DNA of 64,000 bases. Origin: Myxococcales bacterium (GTDB lineage: Bacteria; Myxococcota_A; Polyangia; Haliangiales; Haliangiaceae). The position numbers and the translations under genes were made by a program. The notes beneath the pieces are model-generated. The model had not been told where the DNA came from. It saw only the letters and a list, made by a program, of their open reading frames with translations, and searched no databases. Location of the stretch: assembly GCA_016720595.1 (NCBI GenBank), contig JADKKI010000011.1, positions 192,756 through 256,755 of the forward strand. Reading direction: 5' to 3'. Below are positions 9,616 through 21,017 of the stretch, in pieces (the stretch's first letter is position 1; each line of letters starts with the position of its first letter).

Positions 9616-11889
9616 ATGATCGACACCGAGGGCGGAGCGCGGACCTGGCACAAGACCGCCTGCATCCTGTGCAGCCAGAACTGCGGGATCGAGGTCGAGC
9701 TCGAGGGCCGGCACCTGGCGAAGATCCGCGGTGACAAGGCCCACCCGGCCTCCCAGGGCTACGCGTGCGAGAAGGCGCAACGGCTCGACTACTACCAGAA
9801 CGCCAGCGGCCGGCTGACCTCCCCGCTCCGCCGTCGGGCCGACGGCACGTTCGAGGAGATCGACTGGGACACGGCGATCCGCGAGATCGCCGCGAAGCTT
9901 GCCCACGTGCGCGACACCCACGGCGGCGACACCATCTTCTATTACGGCGGTGGTGGTCAGGGGAACCACCTCGGTGGCGCGTACTCGCGGGCCACCCGTG
10001 CCGCGCTCGGATCGATCTACTCGTCCAACGCGCTCGCTCAGGAGAAGACGGGCGAGTTCTGGGTGGATGGCCAGCTCTACGGCAAGCCGCGCTGCCACAC
10101 GAGCGGCGACTTCGAGCACGCCGAGGTCGCGCTGTTCATCGGCAAGAACCCGTGGCAGTCGCATGGCCTGCCTCGCGCGCGCGTGGTGCTCAAAGAGCTC
10201 GCCGGCGATCCGGCCCGCGCGCTGATCGTGATCGACCCGCGCCGCACCGAGACGGCGGCGATGGCCGACCATCACCTCCAGGTACGGCCCGGCGGAGATC
10301 CGTTCGTGCTGGCCGCGCTGCTCGCCGTGCTCGTCCAGGAGGATCTCGTCGATCACGACTTCCTCCGCGATCGGACCACCGGGTTCGAGACCATCAAGGA
10401 AGCACTCGTCGCGATCTCCATCGCGGACTATGCGGCGCGTGCCGGCGTTCCCGAGGCGCAGGTCCGCGAGGTGGCGCGACGGATCGCGCGCGCGAAGGGC
10501 GGCGTCGCCACCTACGAGGACCTCGGCGTGCAACAGGCGCCACACAGCACGCTCAACTCGTACCTCGAGAAGCTGCTGTATCTCGTGACCGGAAACTTCG
10601 CGAAGCGCGGTGCGATGAACATCCACAGCCACATCGCGCCGCTCGTCGGTGGCAGTGCCAAGGACTACACCACGCCCGTCGGCGGTCACCGGATCATCGG
10701 CGGGATGGTGCCGTGCAACGTGATCGCAGACGAGATCCTGAGCGATCACCCGAAGCGGTTCCGCGCGATGCTCGTCGAGAGTGCGAACCCGGCCCACTCG
10801 CTCGCCGAGAGTGCCCGGATGCGCGCCGCGTTCGAGGCGCTCGAGCTGACGGTGGTGATCGATGTCGCGATGACGGAGACCGCCCGGCTCGCGGACTACG
10901 TGCTGCCCGCGGCGTCCCAGTTCGAGAAGTGGGAGGCGACGTTCTTCAACCTCGAGTTCCCGAACAACGTGTTCCAGCTGCGAGCTCCGCTCCTGCCGCC
11001 CCTCGAAGGCACGCTCGGCGAACCCGAGATCCATCGCCGGCTCGTCCGTGCGCTCGGCGCGCTCCGCGACGAAGATCTCACCGAGCTCCACGCCGCCGCT
11101 GCCACGGGCCGCGCCGCGCTCGCCCCTGCGTTCTTCGCCGCGAGTGCCCGGAACCCGATGCTCGGCAAGCTCGCGCCCGTGGTGCTCCTCGAGGTCCTCG
11201 GCCCCACCCTGCCACCTGGCGCGGCCGCCACCGCCGCCCTGTGGGGTGCGGCGCACCTGTGTGCGATGTCGTTCGCCGCATCGGTGAAGCGCGCCGGCTT
11301 CGATGGCGTGGGGCCAGCGCTCGGGGAGCAGCTGTTCGACGCGATGCTCAGCGAGCGCTCGGGCGTGACGTTCACGATCGACGACTACGAGGAGACCTGG
11401 CGCCGGATCGAGACCAAGGACAAGCGCATCCGGCTCGCCGTGCCCGAGCTGCTCGGCGAGCTCGCCACGCTCCCGGCGGAGCCGGCCGGTCCGTCAGATC
11501 TGGCGTTCCCGTTCGTCCTCTCCGCCGGCGAACGGCGATCCTCGACGGCGAACACGATCTTTCGCGATCCGGCCTGGCGCAAGAAGGACGCGGCCGGCGC
11601 GCTCCGCATGTCCCCGATCGATGCCGCGCGCCTCGGGATCGTCGATGGTGGTCGCGCACGTGTCACCACCAAGGCCGGCTCGGTGATCGCCACAGTCGAG
11701 CTCACCGAGACGCTTCAGGCCGGCCATGCCAGCCTGCCGAACGGCCTCGGCGTGGACTATGCCGATGCCAGTGGGAACACGGCCGTGCACGGCATCGCGC
11801 CGAACGAGCTGACGTCCTCCGGAGATCGCGACTGGATCGCCGGCACCCCGTGGCACAAGCACGTACCCGCGCGGATCGAAGCCGTCTGA
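9616..11889 (+). CDS. molybdopterin-dependent oxidoreductase with N-terminal [4Fe-4S] domain
   Basis: 757 residues. The N-terminus holds Cys16, Cys19, Cys23 and Cys51 (CILCSQNC...YACEK), the [4Fe-4S] site of the formate-dehydrogenase/nitrate-reductase-like family. Central domains include a nucleotide-binding IGKNPWQSH segment and VIDPRRTETAAMADHHL, both typical of bis-molybdopterin guanine dinucleotide binding. The C-terminal 110 residues form the molydop-binding beta-barrel (MSPIDAARLGIVDGGRARV, SLPNGLGVDY). No Tat signal is seen, so a cytoplasmic enzyme is likely. The substrate cannot be assigned; there is no partner subunit gene beside it. Divergent from the Pol I-like gene with 53 bases between. 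Confidence 0.9.
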   Translation: MIDTEGGARTWHKTACILCSQNCGIEVELEGRHLAKIRGDKAHPASQGYACEKAQRLDYYQNASGRLTSPLRRRADGTFEEIDWDTAIREIAAKLAHVRDTHGGDTIFYYGGGGQGNHLGGAYSRATRAALGSIYSSNALAQEKTGEFWVDGQLYGKPRCHTSGDFEHAEVALFIGKNPWQSHGLPRARVVLKELAGDPARALIVIDPRRTETAAMADHHLQVRPGGDPFVLAALLAVLVQEDLVDHDFLRDRTTGFETIKEALVAISIADYAARAGVPEAQVREVARRIARAKGGVATYEDLGVQQAPHSTLNSYLEKLLYLVTGNFAKRGAMNIHSHIAPLVGGSAKDYTTPVGGHRIIGGMVPCNVIADEILSDHPKRFRAMLVESANPAHSLAESARMRAAFEALELTVVIDVAMTETARLADYVLPAASQFEKWEATFFNLEFPNNVFQLRAPLLPPLEGTLGEPEIHRRLVRALGALRDEDLTELHAAAATGRAALAPAFFAASARNPMLGKLAPVVLLEVLGPTLPPGAAATAALWGAAHLCAMSFAASVKRAGFDGVGPALGEQLFDAMLSERSGVTFTIDDYEETWRRIETKDKRIRLAVPELLGELATLPAEPAGPSDLAFPFVLSAGERRSSTANTIFRDPAWRKKDAAGALRMSPIDAARLGIVDGGRARVTTKAGSVIATVELTETLQAGHASLPNGLGVDYADASGNTAVHGIAPNELTSSGDRDWIAGTPWHKHVPARIEAV

Positions 11890-11897
11890 CGGGGGCT

Positions 11898-11931
11898 CGG
11901 AACCGAGGCTGAAGATCGGTTCACGGTTCCG
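11898..11931. terminator. inverted repeat after the molybdopterin gene
   Basis: CGGAACCG at 11898-11905 and CGGTTCCG at 11924-11931 are perfect 8-base arms around an 18-base loop, starting 9 bases after the stop. There is no T run. Further GGTTCC/GTTCC copies follow to about 11950. The rest of 11932-12149 is less GC-rich and holds no gene I can support. Confidence 0.35.
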
Positions 11932-12149
11932 GTTCCGCTTCGCCGTTCCCTATTCGGTCGCGCAGTCGCTCACACGGCCGGCCGTGATCAGATCAACGCT
12001 GTCGACAACAAGTGCTGCCTCTCGCGCGAGCTGCAGCCAATACAGCGTCAGCACGAGGCCGCCGCCCGCCATCCATGCGCGCTTCGTTCCGCCTCTGACA
12101 ATATTGAATAGAGAAGCGGAACCTGAGCTGAGAAGTTCAGGAGCGGTTC

Positions 12150-14264
12150 TTAGTTCGGATTCGGCACGGGGAGCCCATACGACCAGTGGGCCTGCAGGAT
12201 CTTCCACCCCCCGGGCTCCTTCGCGAACACCGCGAGCACGCGGAACGTCTTGGTGGTGCCCCCGGCCTTGTAGTTGATGTTTGCCGCGGCGAAGCCGACG
12301 TCCTCGGTGACCTTCTCGACGTGCAACCCATCGCGCAGCGAGAACGCCCCACCCATCGCCTGGAACGCCGCCTTGACCTGCGGGCCCTCCCACTCGTCGC
12401 CGGTCGAGTTGCCGAACGAGAACGCATCGTCGCGCACGGACAGGGTCTGCACGTACGCCTCACGTGAGGCGAACGCCGCACGCGCCACGGCCTCGAGCTC
12501 GGCATCGCCGTGGGCGTCCGTGATCTTGGCGGGCACCGGCAGCTTCTTCGCACGTGCGGCGGCGGTGGCGTCGGCGTCGTCGACCGAGTGGCTCCAGCTC
12601 CACGCCCGGACCTGCGGGACCCCGTTCTCCATCACCACGAGCTGGGTGAACATCGCGAACGCCTCGGCGTTGCCATAGATCACGAGCTCGGCATCGAGCA
12701 TCGCGGCACCATGCACGGTACGGCGAGACTTGACGATCCCGTCATACGCGGGCTGGTTCGCGAGGTCCTTCGCCGCGAAGCCGGCCAGCACCTCCGGGCC
12801 CACCCCCGCCTCGGCCGCCTCGATCCCGAAGCCGAACGCTGCCGGCGCGAACAGGGCGTGATCGAGCTTGCCCGCGGTGGGGCCACCGAGCGCCGCGTGC
12901 TCGGCGCCCAGCATCGCGACGAACGAGTCGAGCTTCGCCGGCGGCAACGCGGCCGGGACCGGATCGTCCGGAGCGCGCCGACGAAACGCTTCGACGGTGT
13001 CGGTGACAGTCACGTACGCCCAGCTCCGCTCCTTGGCATGCCGCTTCATCGTGGCCTCGAGATGCGCGATGCACTCCGCGCAGCGGCCCGGGATCATCAG
13101 CGGGAGCCACTCGAGGAACTGCGGCATCCGGTCACCGTCGTCGAGGTGGTCGAGGAGCGCGAGCAGGGCGCCGCGTACGGCGGGATCGGGGCGAAGCGCC
13201 AGCTCGCGCATCACCTTCTCGAGCATGTCCGGATCGTACTGCCGGGTCGCCAGGGTCTCGAGCAACGTGACCAGACAGACCGGCTTGTGCTCGCAGGCGA
13301 GCTCGCGCCGATCCATCGCGATCAGCTGGGTGAAGTTGGCGCCGTAGGGCGGGTCGTTCTTGGGCGCGGCCGCGAGGGCCTCGAGCTCGGCCACGGTGCC
13401 TACCAGCATCGCGTACGCGCGGCCGCACTGCTCGCCATCGTCGTACTGCTTGTAGTGGATCGCGTGGTCCAGGAGCTTCTGCAGCTGTTCCGGTGAGGGC
13501 GCTGGCGCGATCTTCGCGAACGTCTCGATCGCCGAGTAACGATCACCGCTCCACGCCCGCTTGTCGAACGCGAACTCGAACACCGCGTCCGCCGAGGCGG
13601 TGTCGAAGCCAAACTTGCGCAGCGCCGAGATCGCGGCGCTCGGGAGCCGCGTCCGCGGATCGGTAAACCCGCCATTCGCATCGCGCACCACGACCGGCGC
13701 CTCCGCGAGCTGCGCGAACAGCAGCGGACGCACCTCCGTGACCCCGAGGTCGCCGAGCTGCCGGAACGCGAGGTAGCGCAGCGCTGGGTGATTGTCGAGC
13801 CGCGCCACGGCGAGGTACGCAGGGACGATGGCCGCCCCGGCATGCCTCGAGGCTGCCGTGAGCTTGTCGTAGGGGATGCTGCGCTGACCGGGGGTGGGGG
13901 TGACGAGCGGCGTCAGCATCGCGATCGTGAACGTGGGGTCCTTCGTGCCGTGCACGGCGACCGCCTCGAAGGCCGCGTCGAGGGCCAGATCGGTGGTCGC
14001 GAACGAGGCCGTCATGTACGGCAAGGCGTCGCGCCAGCGACCGTGGGTGCGCGCGAGCTCGAGGACCTTGGTCAGCGAAGCGAGGTCCTTCGGGTCCTTG
14101 CGCCACGCGTCGCCGCGCCGCACGAGCTCGGCCTTGACCGCCGCATCGTCCACCACCTGCGGCGCCGGTGCGACGGCCTCCGCCGAGCCCCGTTGCGGCT
14201 CGCTCGACTTCGACGACCCACAGGCGATCAGGATCAGCGAGACCACCGCGAACCAGCGCACCAT
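12150..14264 (-). CDS. large lipoprotein with helical repeats and a C-terminal NTF2/SnoaL-like domain
   Basis: 704 residues. MVRWFAVVSLILIACGSS is a signal peptide with lipobox. Residues 40-420 are alpha-helical and repeat-like (HEAT-type pattern such as PALRYLAFRQLGDLGVTEVRPLL). The last 110 residues (VARAAFASREAYVQTLSVRDDAF through GGWKILQAHWSYG) match the cone-shaped NTF2/SnoaL/DUF4440 layout. Probably periplasmic or outer-membrane anchored. Function unknown. The start codon is preceded by TAGACT at a 6-base distance, with no Shine-Dalgarno. Confidence 0.82.
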   Translation of the reverse strand: MVRWFAVVSLILIACGSSKSSEPQRGSAEAVAPAPQVVDDAAVKAELVRRGDAWRKDPKDLASLTKVLELARTHGRWRDALPYMTASFATTDLALDAAFEAVAVHGTKDPTFTIAMLTPLVTPTPGQRSIPYDKLTAASRHAGAAIVPAYLAVARLDNHPALRYLAFRQLGDLGVTEVRPLLFAQLAEAPVVVRDANGGFTDPRTRLPSAAISALRKFGFDTASADAVFEFAFDKRAWSGDRYSAIETFAKIAPAPSPEQLQKLLDHAIHYKQYDDGEQCGRAYAMLVGTVAELEALAAAPKNDPPYGANFTQLIAMDRRELACEHKPVCLVTLLETLATRQYDPDMLEKVMRELALRPDPAVRGALLALLDHLDDGDRMPQFLEWLPLMIPGRCAECIAHLEATMKRHAKERSWAYVTVTDTVEAFRRRAPDDPVPAALPPAKLDSFVAMLGAEHAALGGPTAGKLDHALFAPAAFGFGIEAAEAGVGPEVLAGFAAKDLANQPAYDGIVKSRRTVHGAAMLDAELVIYGNAEAFAMFTQLVVMENGVPQVRAWSWSHSVDDADATAAARAKKLPVPAKITDAHGDAELEAVARAAFASREAYVQTLSVRDDAFSFGNSTGDEWEGPQVKAAFQAMGGAFSLRDGLHVEKVTEDVGFAAANINYKAGGTTKTFRVLAVFAKEPGGWKILQAHWSYGLPVPNPN

Positions 14265-14270
14265 CCAAGC

Positions 14271-14276
14271 AGTCTA
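14271..14276 (-). promoter_or_regulatory. -10-like hexamer of the 704-residue lipoprotein gene
   Basis: TAGACT on the minus strand, ending 6 bases before the ATG at 14264. The same hexamer with the same spacing occurs before the PfkB gene at 22719. Confidence 0.4.
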
Positions 14277-14325
14277 ACCGTCCCGCCGCACCGGTCGCGA
14301 GCGCGTAGTACGCTGAACGCCCACG

Positions 14326-15258
14326 ATGGTCAGCCGTACTCCGCTCGCCTTCGGGCTCGCCTTCGTGCTCGCTGCGCTGACCGCCACCGCATGCGCACGG
14401 CGGCCCGCGCCGGTGGAGCCGAGCGAGCGCGCCCTGTTCCGCGATCTCGAGCGGCAGGTCACGGTGACCAGCACCACCGGGTGGCGGATCGATCGGCTCG
14501 AGGTCGAAGGCCTGATGAACGCGGCGCTCGATTCCGTGTGCCGGGTGGAGCCGCTCGATCGACGCGCCCTGGCGACGTGGGTGGATGCGGAGATCCGGAG
14601 GCTCGGTGGCCCCGTCGAGGACGCGTGGCGTGCGCGCGGCAAGAAGCTGTCCGCGGTCGCGGATCTGATCGTGCTCGATCGGATCCAGCGCACGCTGGCG
14701 CGCGCCGAGGAGCTCTCGCTCGACTGTCCGTTCTGGATCGAACCCGAGCATCCGTTCCACGGCCGCCAGACCTCCGAGGGGCGCTGGCTGCTGTCGTTCG
14801 GCGGCGGCGGCAAGGCGACCCTCTCGATCCAGGGTGATCAGCAGGACCTCAAGGCCGGAGGTGCGGGCCGGTTGCTGCTCGGCAGGATGTTCGCCGAAGG
14901 ACACGGCCTGTTCGCCGGGGTCGAGATCGGCGCGAGCGCGGCGTTCCCAAAGAATGCGATGGGCGAGCGCACCTCTCTGCAGATCGGGGCCGATGTCGTG
15001 ACGCCGATCGTCTACCGGCGCACGCTGACCAACGCGTTCTTCGAGCTCGAGGGTGGATGGCTCGGCCGTACCAGCGAGCAGGACTGGAGCCACTACGATC
15101 ACGGCGTGCACCTCGGCTTCACGATCGGCGCGCGCGGCCTGCGCACGCGGTTCCTGTTCCCGGGGGCCGGGCTCGGCATCTCGTGGGAGCGCACGTTCCT
15201 CGACGGTGCGGATGCCACCACGATCAAGATCGGCGCGCGCGTGAACTTCGATCTCGAG

Positions 15259-15264
<6 letters not shown>
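14326..15264 (+). CDS. lipoprotein with helical N-domain and beta-rich C-domain
   Basis: 312 residues. A signal peptide with lipobox (LTATACARR) is followed by about 120 helical residues, then from about residue 155 a Gly-rich series of strands ([63 protein letters not shown]) that reads like a small outer-membrane-type barrel or beta-sandwich ending in an aliphatic/charged strand. No family recognised. Its last bases overlap the convergent ABC ATPase gene by 6. Confidence 0.8.
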
Positions 15265-17185
<1,921 letters not shown>

Positions 17186-17186
17186 C

Positions 17187-18395
17187 TCAGTCCCGCTCCG
17201 TGCGCACGCGCGCTCCGACCTCGAGCACGCGGCCATCGGGAATCACGAGCTCGTGCGTCTCATCGATCCCCGAGACGATCTCGAGCGAGCCCTCGCCCCG
17301 GATCCCGAGCTGCACGTCGTGCCGCGCGATCCGCCCGTTGTCGACGGTCAGCACGAATGGCGTCGGGGTCGAGATCCCGCGCACCACCTCACTCGGCACG
17401 GTGAGCACGGCCGTCTTCGCGGCCACGGTCAGATCGACCGAGACGGTCATGTCGGGCTTGAGGTACGCCGGTGGCGCGGGCACCTCGAGGCGCACCTCCA
17501 CGCTGCCGCGCTGCGGATCGATGGAAGGCGCGATGTAGCTGACGACGGCCTCGAACGCCTGCTGCGGATACGCATCGGCGGAGGCGCGCGCCTTCTGCCC
17601 GAGCCGGATCCACGACAGGTTCCGCTCGTCCGGCTGCACCACGAGCTGGACGCTCGCATCGGCGGCCACGACCAGCAGCGTCCGTGCCGGCTGCACCACA
17701 TCGCCCGGCTCGACCGAGCGCGTGAGCACGGTGCCGCTCTGGAGCGCGACCAGCCTGGTCTGGGCGAGGCGGACCTTGGCCCCCGAGAGCTGGGCCTGCG
17801 CCGTCAGCTGCGCCGTCAGCGCGACCCGGGAGTCTGCGCCCAGCGGCGCCGACGCGACCTGCTGCGCCTCCGCGGCGGTGCGCTGCGCCTGCGCGATCTC
17901 GACGGCACGCCTGGCGTTCTCGAGCTCCACGGCGGGGACCGCCCCGGTCGCGGCGAGCTTGGTGGTGCGCTCGAGCTCGGTCTGGGTGCGCTCGAGGTTG
18001 GTCTGCGTCTGATTTGCCGCCTCGGTCGCCACGATCGCGCCGACGCGCCGGAGCTGAGCGACCCGCGCCTTGGCCTGGTTGACCGCAGCCTCGGCCTGCG
18101 CCACCGCAGCACGCTCGGCGCCGTCATCGAGCTGGACCAGCAGGTCCCCGGCATTCACGCGCTGGCCCTCGACGGCGCCGACGGCGACCACCATCCCCGC
18201 GCTCTGCGCCGCGATCTGCACGCGGGTGGGCACGCGCACGCGTCCGCTCGAGACGATGTGTTGCTCGAGATCGCGGCGGACCGCAGCGGTCGTGCGCACG
18301 AGCACACCGCGCCAGCGCATCAGCAACACGCCGCCCGCTCCGAGGAGGATCACGAGCGTGATCCAGAACATGGGTCGGCGCAGGAGTCTCGGCAT
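17187..18395 (-). CDS. MacA/HlyD-type periplasmic adaptor protein
   Basis: 402 residues. TM anchor at 9-28 (FWITLVILLGAGGVLLM), then a split biotinyl-lipoyl domain (residues 60-95 and 210-240), a long coiled-coil hairpin with Ala/Gln/Glu repeats at 95-205, and a beta-barrel/MP domain to the end (GSVEVRLEVPAPPAYLKPDMTV is typical). Membrane-fusion proteins link inner-membrane exporters to TolC. First gene of the operon: its stop lies 1 base before the permease start. Confidence 0.92.
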   Translation of the reverse strand: MPRLLRRPMFWITLVILLGAGGVLLMRWRGVLVRTTAAVRRDLEQHIVSSGRVRVPTRVQIAAQSAGMVVAVGAVEGQRVNAGDLLVQLDDGAERAAVAQAEAAVNQAKARVAQLRRVGAIVATEAANQTQTNLERTQTELERTTKLAATGAVPAVELENARRAVEIAQAQRTAAEAQQVASAPLGADSRVALTAQLTAQAQLSGAKVRLAQTRLVALQSGTVLTRSVEPGDVVQPARTLLVVAADASVQLVVQPDERNLSWIRLGQKARASADAYPQQAFEAVVSYIAPSIDPQRGSVEVRLEVPAPPAYLKPDMTVSVDLTVAAKTAVLTVPSEVVRGISTPTPFVLTVDNGRIARHDVQLGIRGEGSLEIVSGIDETHELVIPDGRVLEVGARVRTERD

Positions 18396-18568
18396 GGGAC
18401 CTCTCGGGGTAGTGCAACCGGCGCTCCAGACCAGCGCGCAGGGAGCGCCGGGTGGTAGCTCGGATGCACCGCAGCCTATGCGCGACGGCCGAGACGCGCG
18501 CGCAAAACTGTCACGAACTGCAAAACGTTCATCGGTTCACCGGCCGTCGACGGCCACCCAGACGAGTG

Positions 18569-19423
18569 CTAGCCCGGATCGAGGGGACGACCGTCCACGG
18601 GAGGCTCCTCGAGGCTGATCGGGCCGAGCACACCGGCGCGGAACTCGTGCACGAGGAGCTCGGCGGCCTTGTGGAGATCGACGATGCCTCCCTTGCGCAG
18701 CCCGCCGCGCCTGCGACCGACCTCGACGAGCAGCGCCTCGGCGCTCGCCGGCGCGACGCCGAGCTTGTAGCGGGCGACGATCAGCGCGGGGTACCGCGCG
18801 AGGAGGTACTCCGCGCCGAACATCCCGATCGTCAGGTAGTCGATCGCGGTATCCGGAATCGATCCCGCGAACGCCAGCCGGAACGCGCGGGGCTCGTGCT
18901 CGATCTTCGGCCACATCAGGCCCGGGCTGTCGGTGATCACCATGCCGTTGGCGAGGGTCACGGCCTGCTGTTCCTTGGTGACCGCCGGCTTGTCGCCGAC
19001 CTTGGCCACGGGGCGATTGATCAGCGTGTTGAGCAGCGTGGACTTGCCGACGTTCGGGACGCCCGCGATCAGCGCGCGCACCGGCTTGTCGGGGCCGCGA
19101 TGTTGCGCCATGTGGCGGGACAGCTCGGCGATCCGCTTGCGCGTGACCTGCGGACGGTCCGTGGTGGCAGCGAACGCCTTCACGCCGGGCTCGCCCTCGA
19201 GGTACGTCACCCACGCACGGGTCACCTCGGGATCGGCGAGATCGCTCTTGGTCAGGACCTTGATCACCGGCTTCTTGCCGCGGATCTCGGCGAGCAGCGG
19301 GTTCGAGCTCGCCTTGGGCAGGCGACCGTCGATCACCTCGATCATCACGTCCTGCGAGGGCATCAGCGCGGCGAGCTCGCGCCGCGCCTTCGTCATGTGG
19401 CCCGGGTACCACTGCAAGGACAT
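18569..19423 (-). CDS. RbgA/YlqF-like circularly permuted GTPase
   Basis: 284 residues, start ATG 19423 (SLQWYPGHMTKARREL, the typical family N-terminus). The GTPase motifs come in the permuted order: G4 TKSDL first (about residue 60), then G1 GVPNVGKST, G2 region with TKEQQ, G3 DSPGLMWP. The C-terminal helical domain follows. The family acts in late large-subunit ribosome assembly. Close to the usual 280-290 residues. The start I chose removes about 20 upstream residues without family similarity. Confidence 0.9.
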   Translation of the reverse strand: MSLQWYPGHMTKARRELAALMPSQDVMIEVIDGRLPKASSNPLLAEIRGKKPVIKVLTKSDLADPEVTRAWVTYLEGEPGVKAFAATTDRPQVTRKRIAELSRHMAQHRGPDKPVRALIAGVPNVGKSTLLNTLINRPVAKVGDKPAVTKEQQAVTLANGMVITDSPGLMWPKIEHEPRAFRLAFAGSIPDTAIDYLTIGMFGAEYLLARYPALIVARYKLGVAPASAEALLVEVGRRRGGLRKGGIVDLHKAAELLVHEFRAGVLGPISLEEPPVDGRPLDPG

Positions 19424-19451
19424 CGCGGCCTGTATGACACGGTTCGCGCGT

Positions 19452-20954
19452 CTACAGGGACCACATCGCCCGCGTCGCACCACCCGGATCGTCGACGACC
19501 GTGCAGGCGCGATCGAGGATCATCGTGGCGCGCCGGGGGAGGTCGTAGGCAGGCCACGCGGGCAGCCCTGCCCCGTTCGGATCGCCGGACTTGATGAACG
19601 CCGCCCAGGTCGCATGGAGCTGGGTGGCCAGGGGCTGTGCTGGGCCCACATCCTCGGCGAGCAGGACCTGCGCCAGCGGCAGATCGAGCCGGTTCCACAC
19701 GAACGGGAGCTCGAGCGCGTGCGCAGCGCCGAGCCGGTTGCCGAACGCGGGCGAGGCCCAGTCGAAGCGATACATGAACACTCCGCGCTGGTGCGCTGAC
19801 CGCGCCTCCGCGAGCCGGATCAACGGGATCCGGAACGCGACGTCACCGATCAGCTCGATCCAGGCCTGGGCGTCGGTCCGGCCAGGTCGCTCCTCGCGAT
19901 ACAGGGCGAACATCCGCTCGATCGTTGCCTCTCCGAGATGATCGCGGAGCACCGGCTTGAACGGCGTGACCGTGCGCTCGCCCATGAACAGCTCGAACAA
20001 CGTCCACTCGTCGCGGTTGCTGCCGAGCAGCAGCGGGATCTCCGCGGTCGTCGCCTCGCGCATCACGTCGAGCGGGGACCGGGGGATCGTGACACCGTCG
20101 ATGTACGGCGAAAACGCGATGAGCCCGCCTTCGCGGCCCATGCGCGCCTGCACCTCGAGCAGCCGATCGACCGGCACCTCGGCGAGCTGCGCCACGGTCG
20201 CTCCGAGCTCGGCGAGGACACCGCGCGCGGCTCTCGTCGCATCGTCGCGGCTCGGAGGTGAGAGCCCGGCGGCGCCACTCTGGAGGATCGCGCGGTGAAA
20301 CAGGCCGCGAGCCGCAGGCATCGCGAGCAACATCCCGATCGAGACCGCGCCCGCGGACTCGCCCATGATCGTGACCTGCCCGGGATCGCCGCCGAACGCT
20401 TCGATGTTGTCGCGGACCCAGGTGAGCGCGGCGATCTGATCGAGGAGCGCGTAGTTGCCCTCCTCGTGGCCCGGCGCGAGGTCGCCGAGGTAGAGGAGCC
20501 CGAGCAGCCCGAGCCGATAGTTGAGCGTCACCACCACGAGATCGTGGCGGGAGGCGAACGAGGTGCCGTGATAGAGCGGCGTGGATCCCGAGCCCATGAT
20601 GAACGCGCCGCCGTGGATCCACACCACCACCGGGCGACGCTCGCCATCGGCACCCGGGGAGAACACGTTGAGGGTGAGGCAGTCCTCTCCCGACGCGATC
20701 TTCTCGGTCACGCCGCTCATCATCGCGATCGCCGGATCGCGCGATTGGACCGCGACCGCACCGAACCGGGTGGCATCTCGCTCGCCCGTCCACGGCCGCG
20801 GAGGACGCGGCGGAGCGAACCGCAGCTCACCGACGGGCGGCTCGGCATACGGGATGCCCTTCCAGATCGAGACCGGGGGTAGCGCGGGATCGGGGCCCGG
20901 CCGGAGCTCGCCACGAACGGTCCCTGCACGTGTCTCGACGACGAGCCTGGTCAC
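19452..20954 (-). CDS. type-B carboxylesterase
   Basis: 500 residues from GTG 20954. The family signature is complete: oxyanion-hole segment WIHGGAFIMGSG, nucleophile Ser in GESAGAVS, EDCLTLNV before it, and a His-containing C-terminal segment GAAHALELPFVWN. Alpha/beta-hydrolase of the esterase/lipase type-B group, hydrolysing carboxyl esters; no signal peptide is visible, so cytoplasmic. TACGAT lies 6 bases upstream of the GTG, which supports this start over an upstream ATG. Divergent from the lipoprotein at 21018. Confidence 0.9.
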   Translation of the reverse strand: MTRLVVETRAGTVRGELRPGPDPALPPVSIWKGIPYAEPPVGELRFAPPRPPRPWTGERDATRFGAVAVQSRDPAIAMMSGVTEKIASGEDCLTLNVFSPGADGERRPVVVWIHGGAFIMGSGSTPLYHGTSFASRHDLVVVTLNYRLGLLGLLYLGDLAPGHEEGNYALLDQIAALTWVRDNIEAFGGDPGQVTIMGESAGAVSIGMLLAMPAARGLFHRAILQSGAAGLSPPSRDDATRAARGVLAELGATVAQLAEVPVDRLLEVQARMGREGGLIAFSPYIDGVTIPRSPLDVMREATTAEIPLLLGSNRDEWTLFELFMGERTVTPFKPVLRDHLGEATIERMFALYREERPGRTDAQAWIELIGDVAFRIPLIRLAEARSAHQRGVFMYRFDWASPAFGNRLGAAHALELPFVWNRLDLPLAQVLLAEDVGPAQPLATQLHATWAAFIKSGDPNGAGLPAWPAYDLPRRATMILDRACTVVDDPGGATRAMWSL

Positions 20955-20960
20955 GTGGGC

Positions 20961-20966
20961 ATCGTA
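20961..20966 (-). promoter_or_regulatory. -10-like hexamer of the carboxylesterase gene
   Basis: TACGAT on the minus strand, ending 6 bases before the GTG start at 20954. The divergent gene has the same hexamer (21005-21010) 7 bases before ATG 21018. Confidence 0.4.
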
Positions 20967-21017
20967 CACGATCGAGTCTCGTGCCCCGGCGCCGGCGCTT
21001 CGCGTACGATGGTGGAC

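Noticed and set aside
7601..9619. 672-codon plus-strand frame opposite the Pol I-like gene
   Set aside because: Antisense shadow with Arg/His/Glu-rich composition and no motif; the minus strand has clear Pol I motifs.
9424..11256. 610-codon minus-strand frame opposite the molybdopterin gene
   Set aside because: Shadow of a well-defined enzyme; low-complexity Arg/Glu content.
11950..12393. Minus-strand frame of 147 codons with a possible TM segment
   Set aside because: Overlaps the true end of the 704-residue lipoprotein gene, begins inside it and shows Arg/Gly-rich shadow composition.
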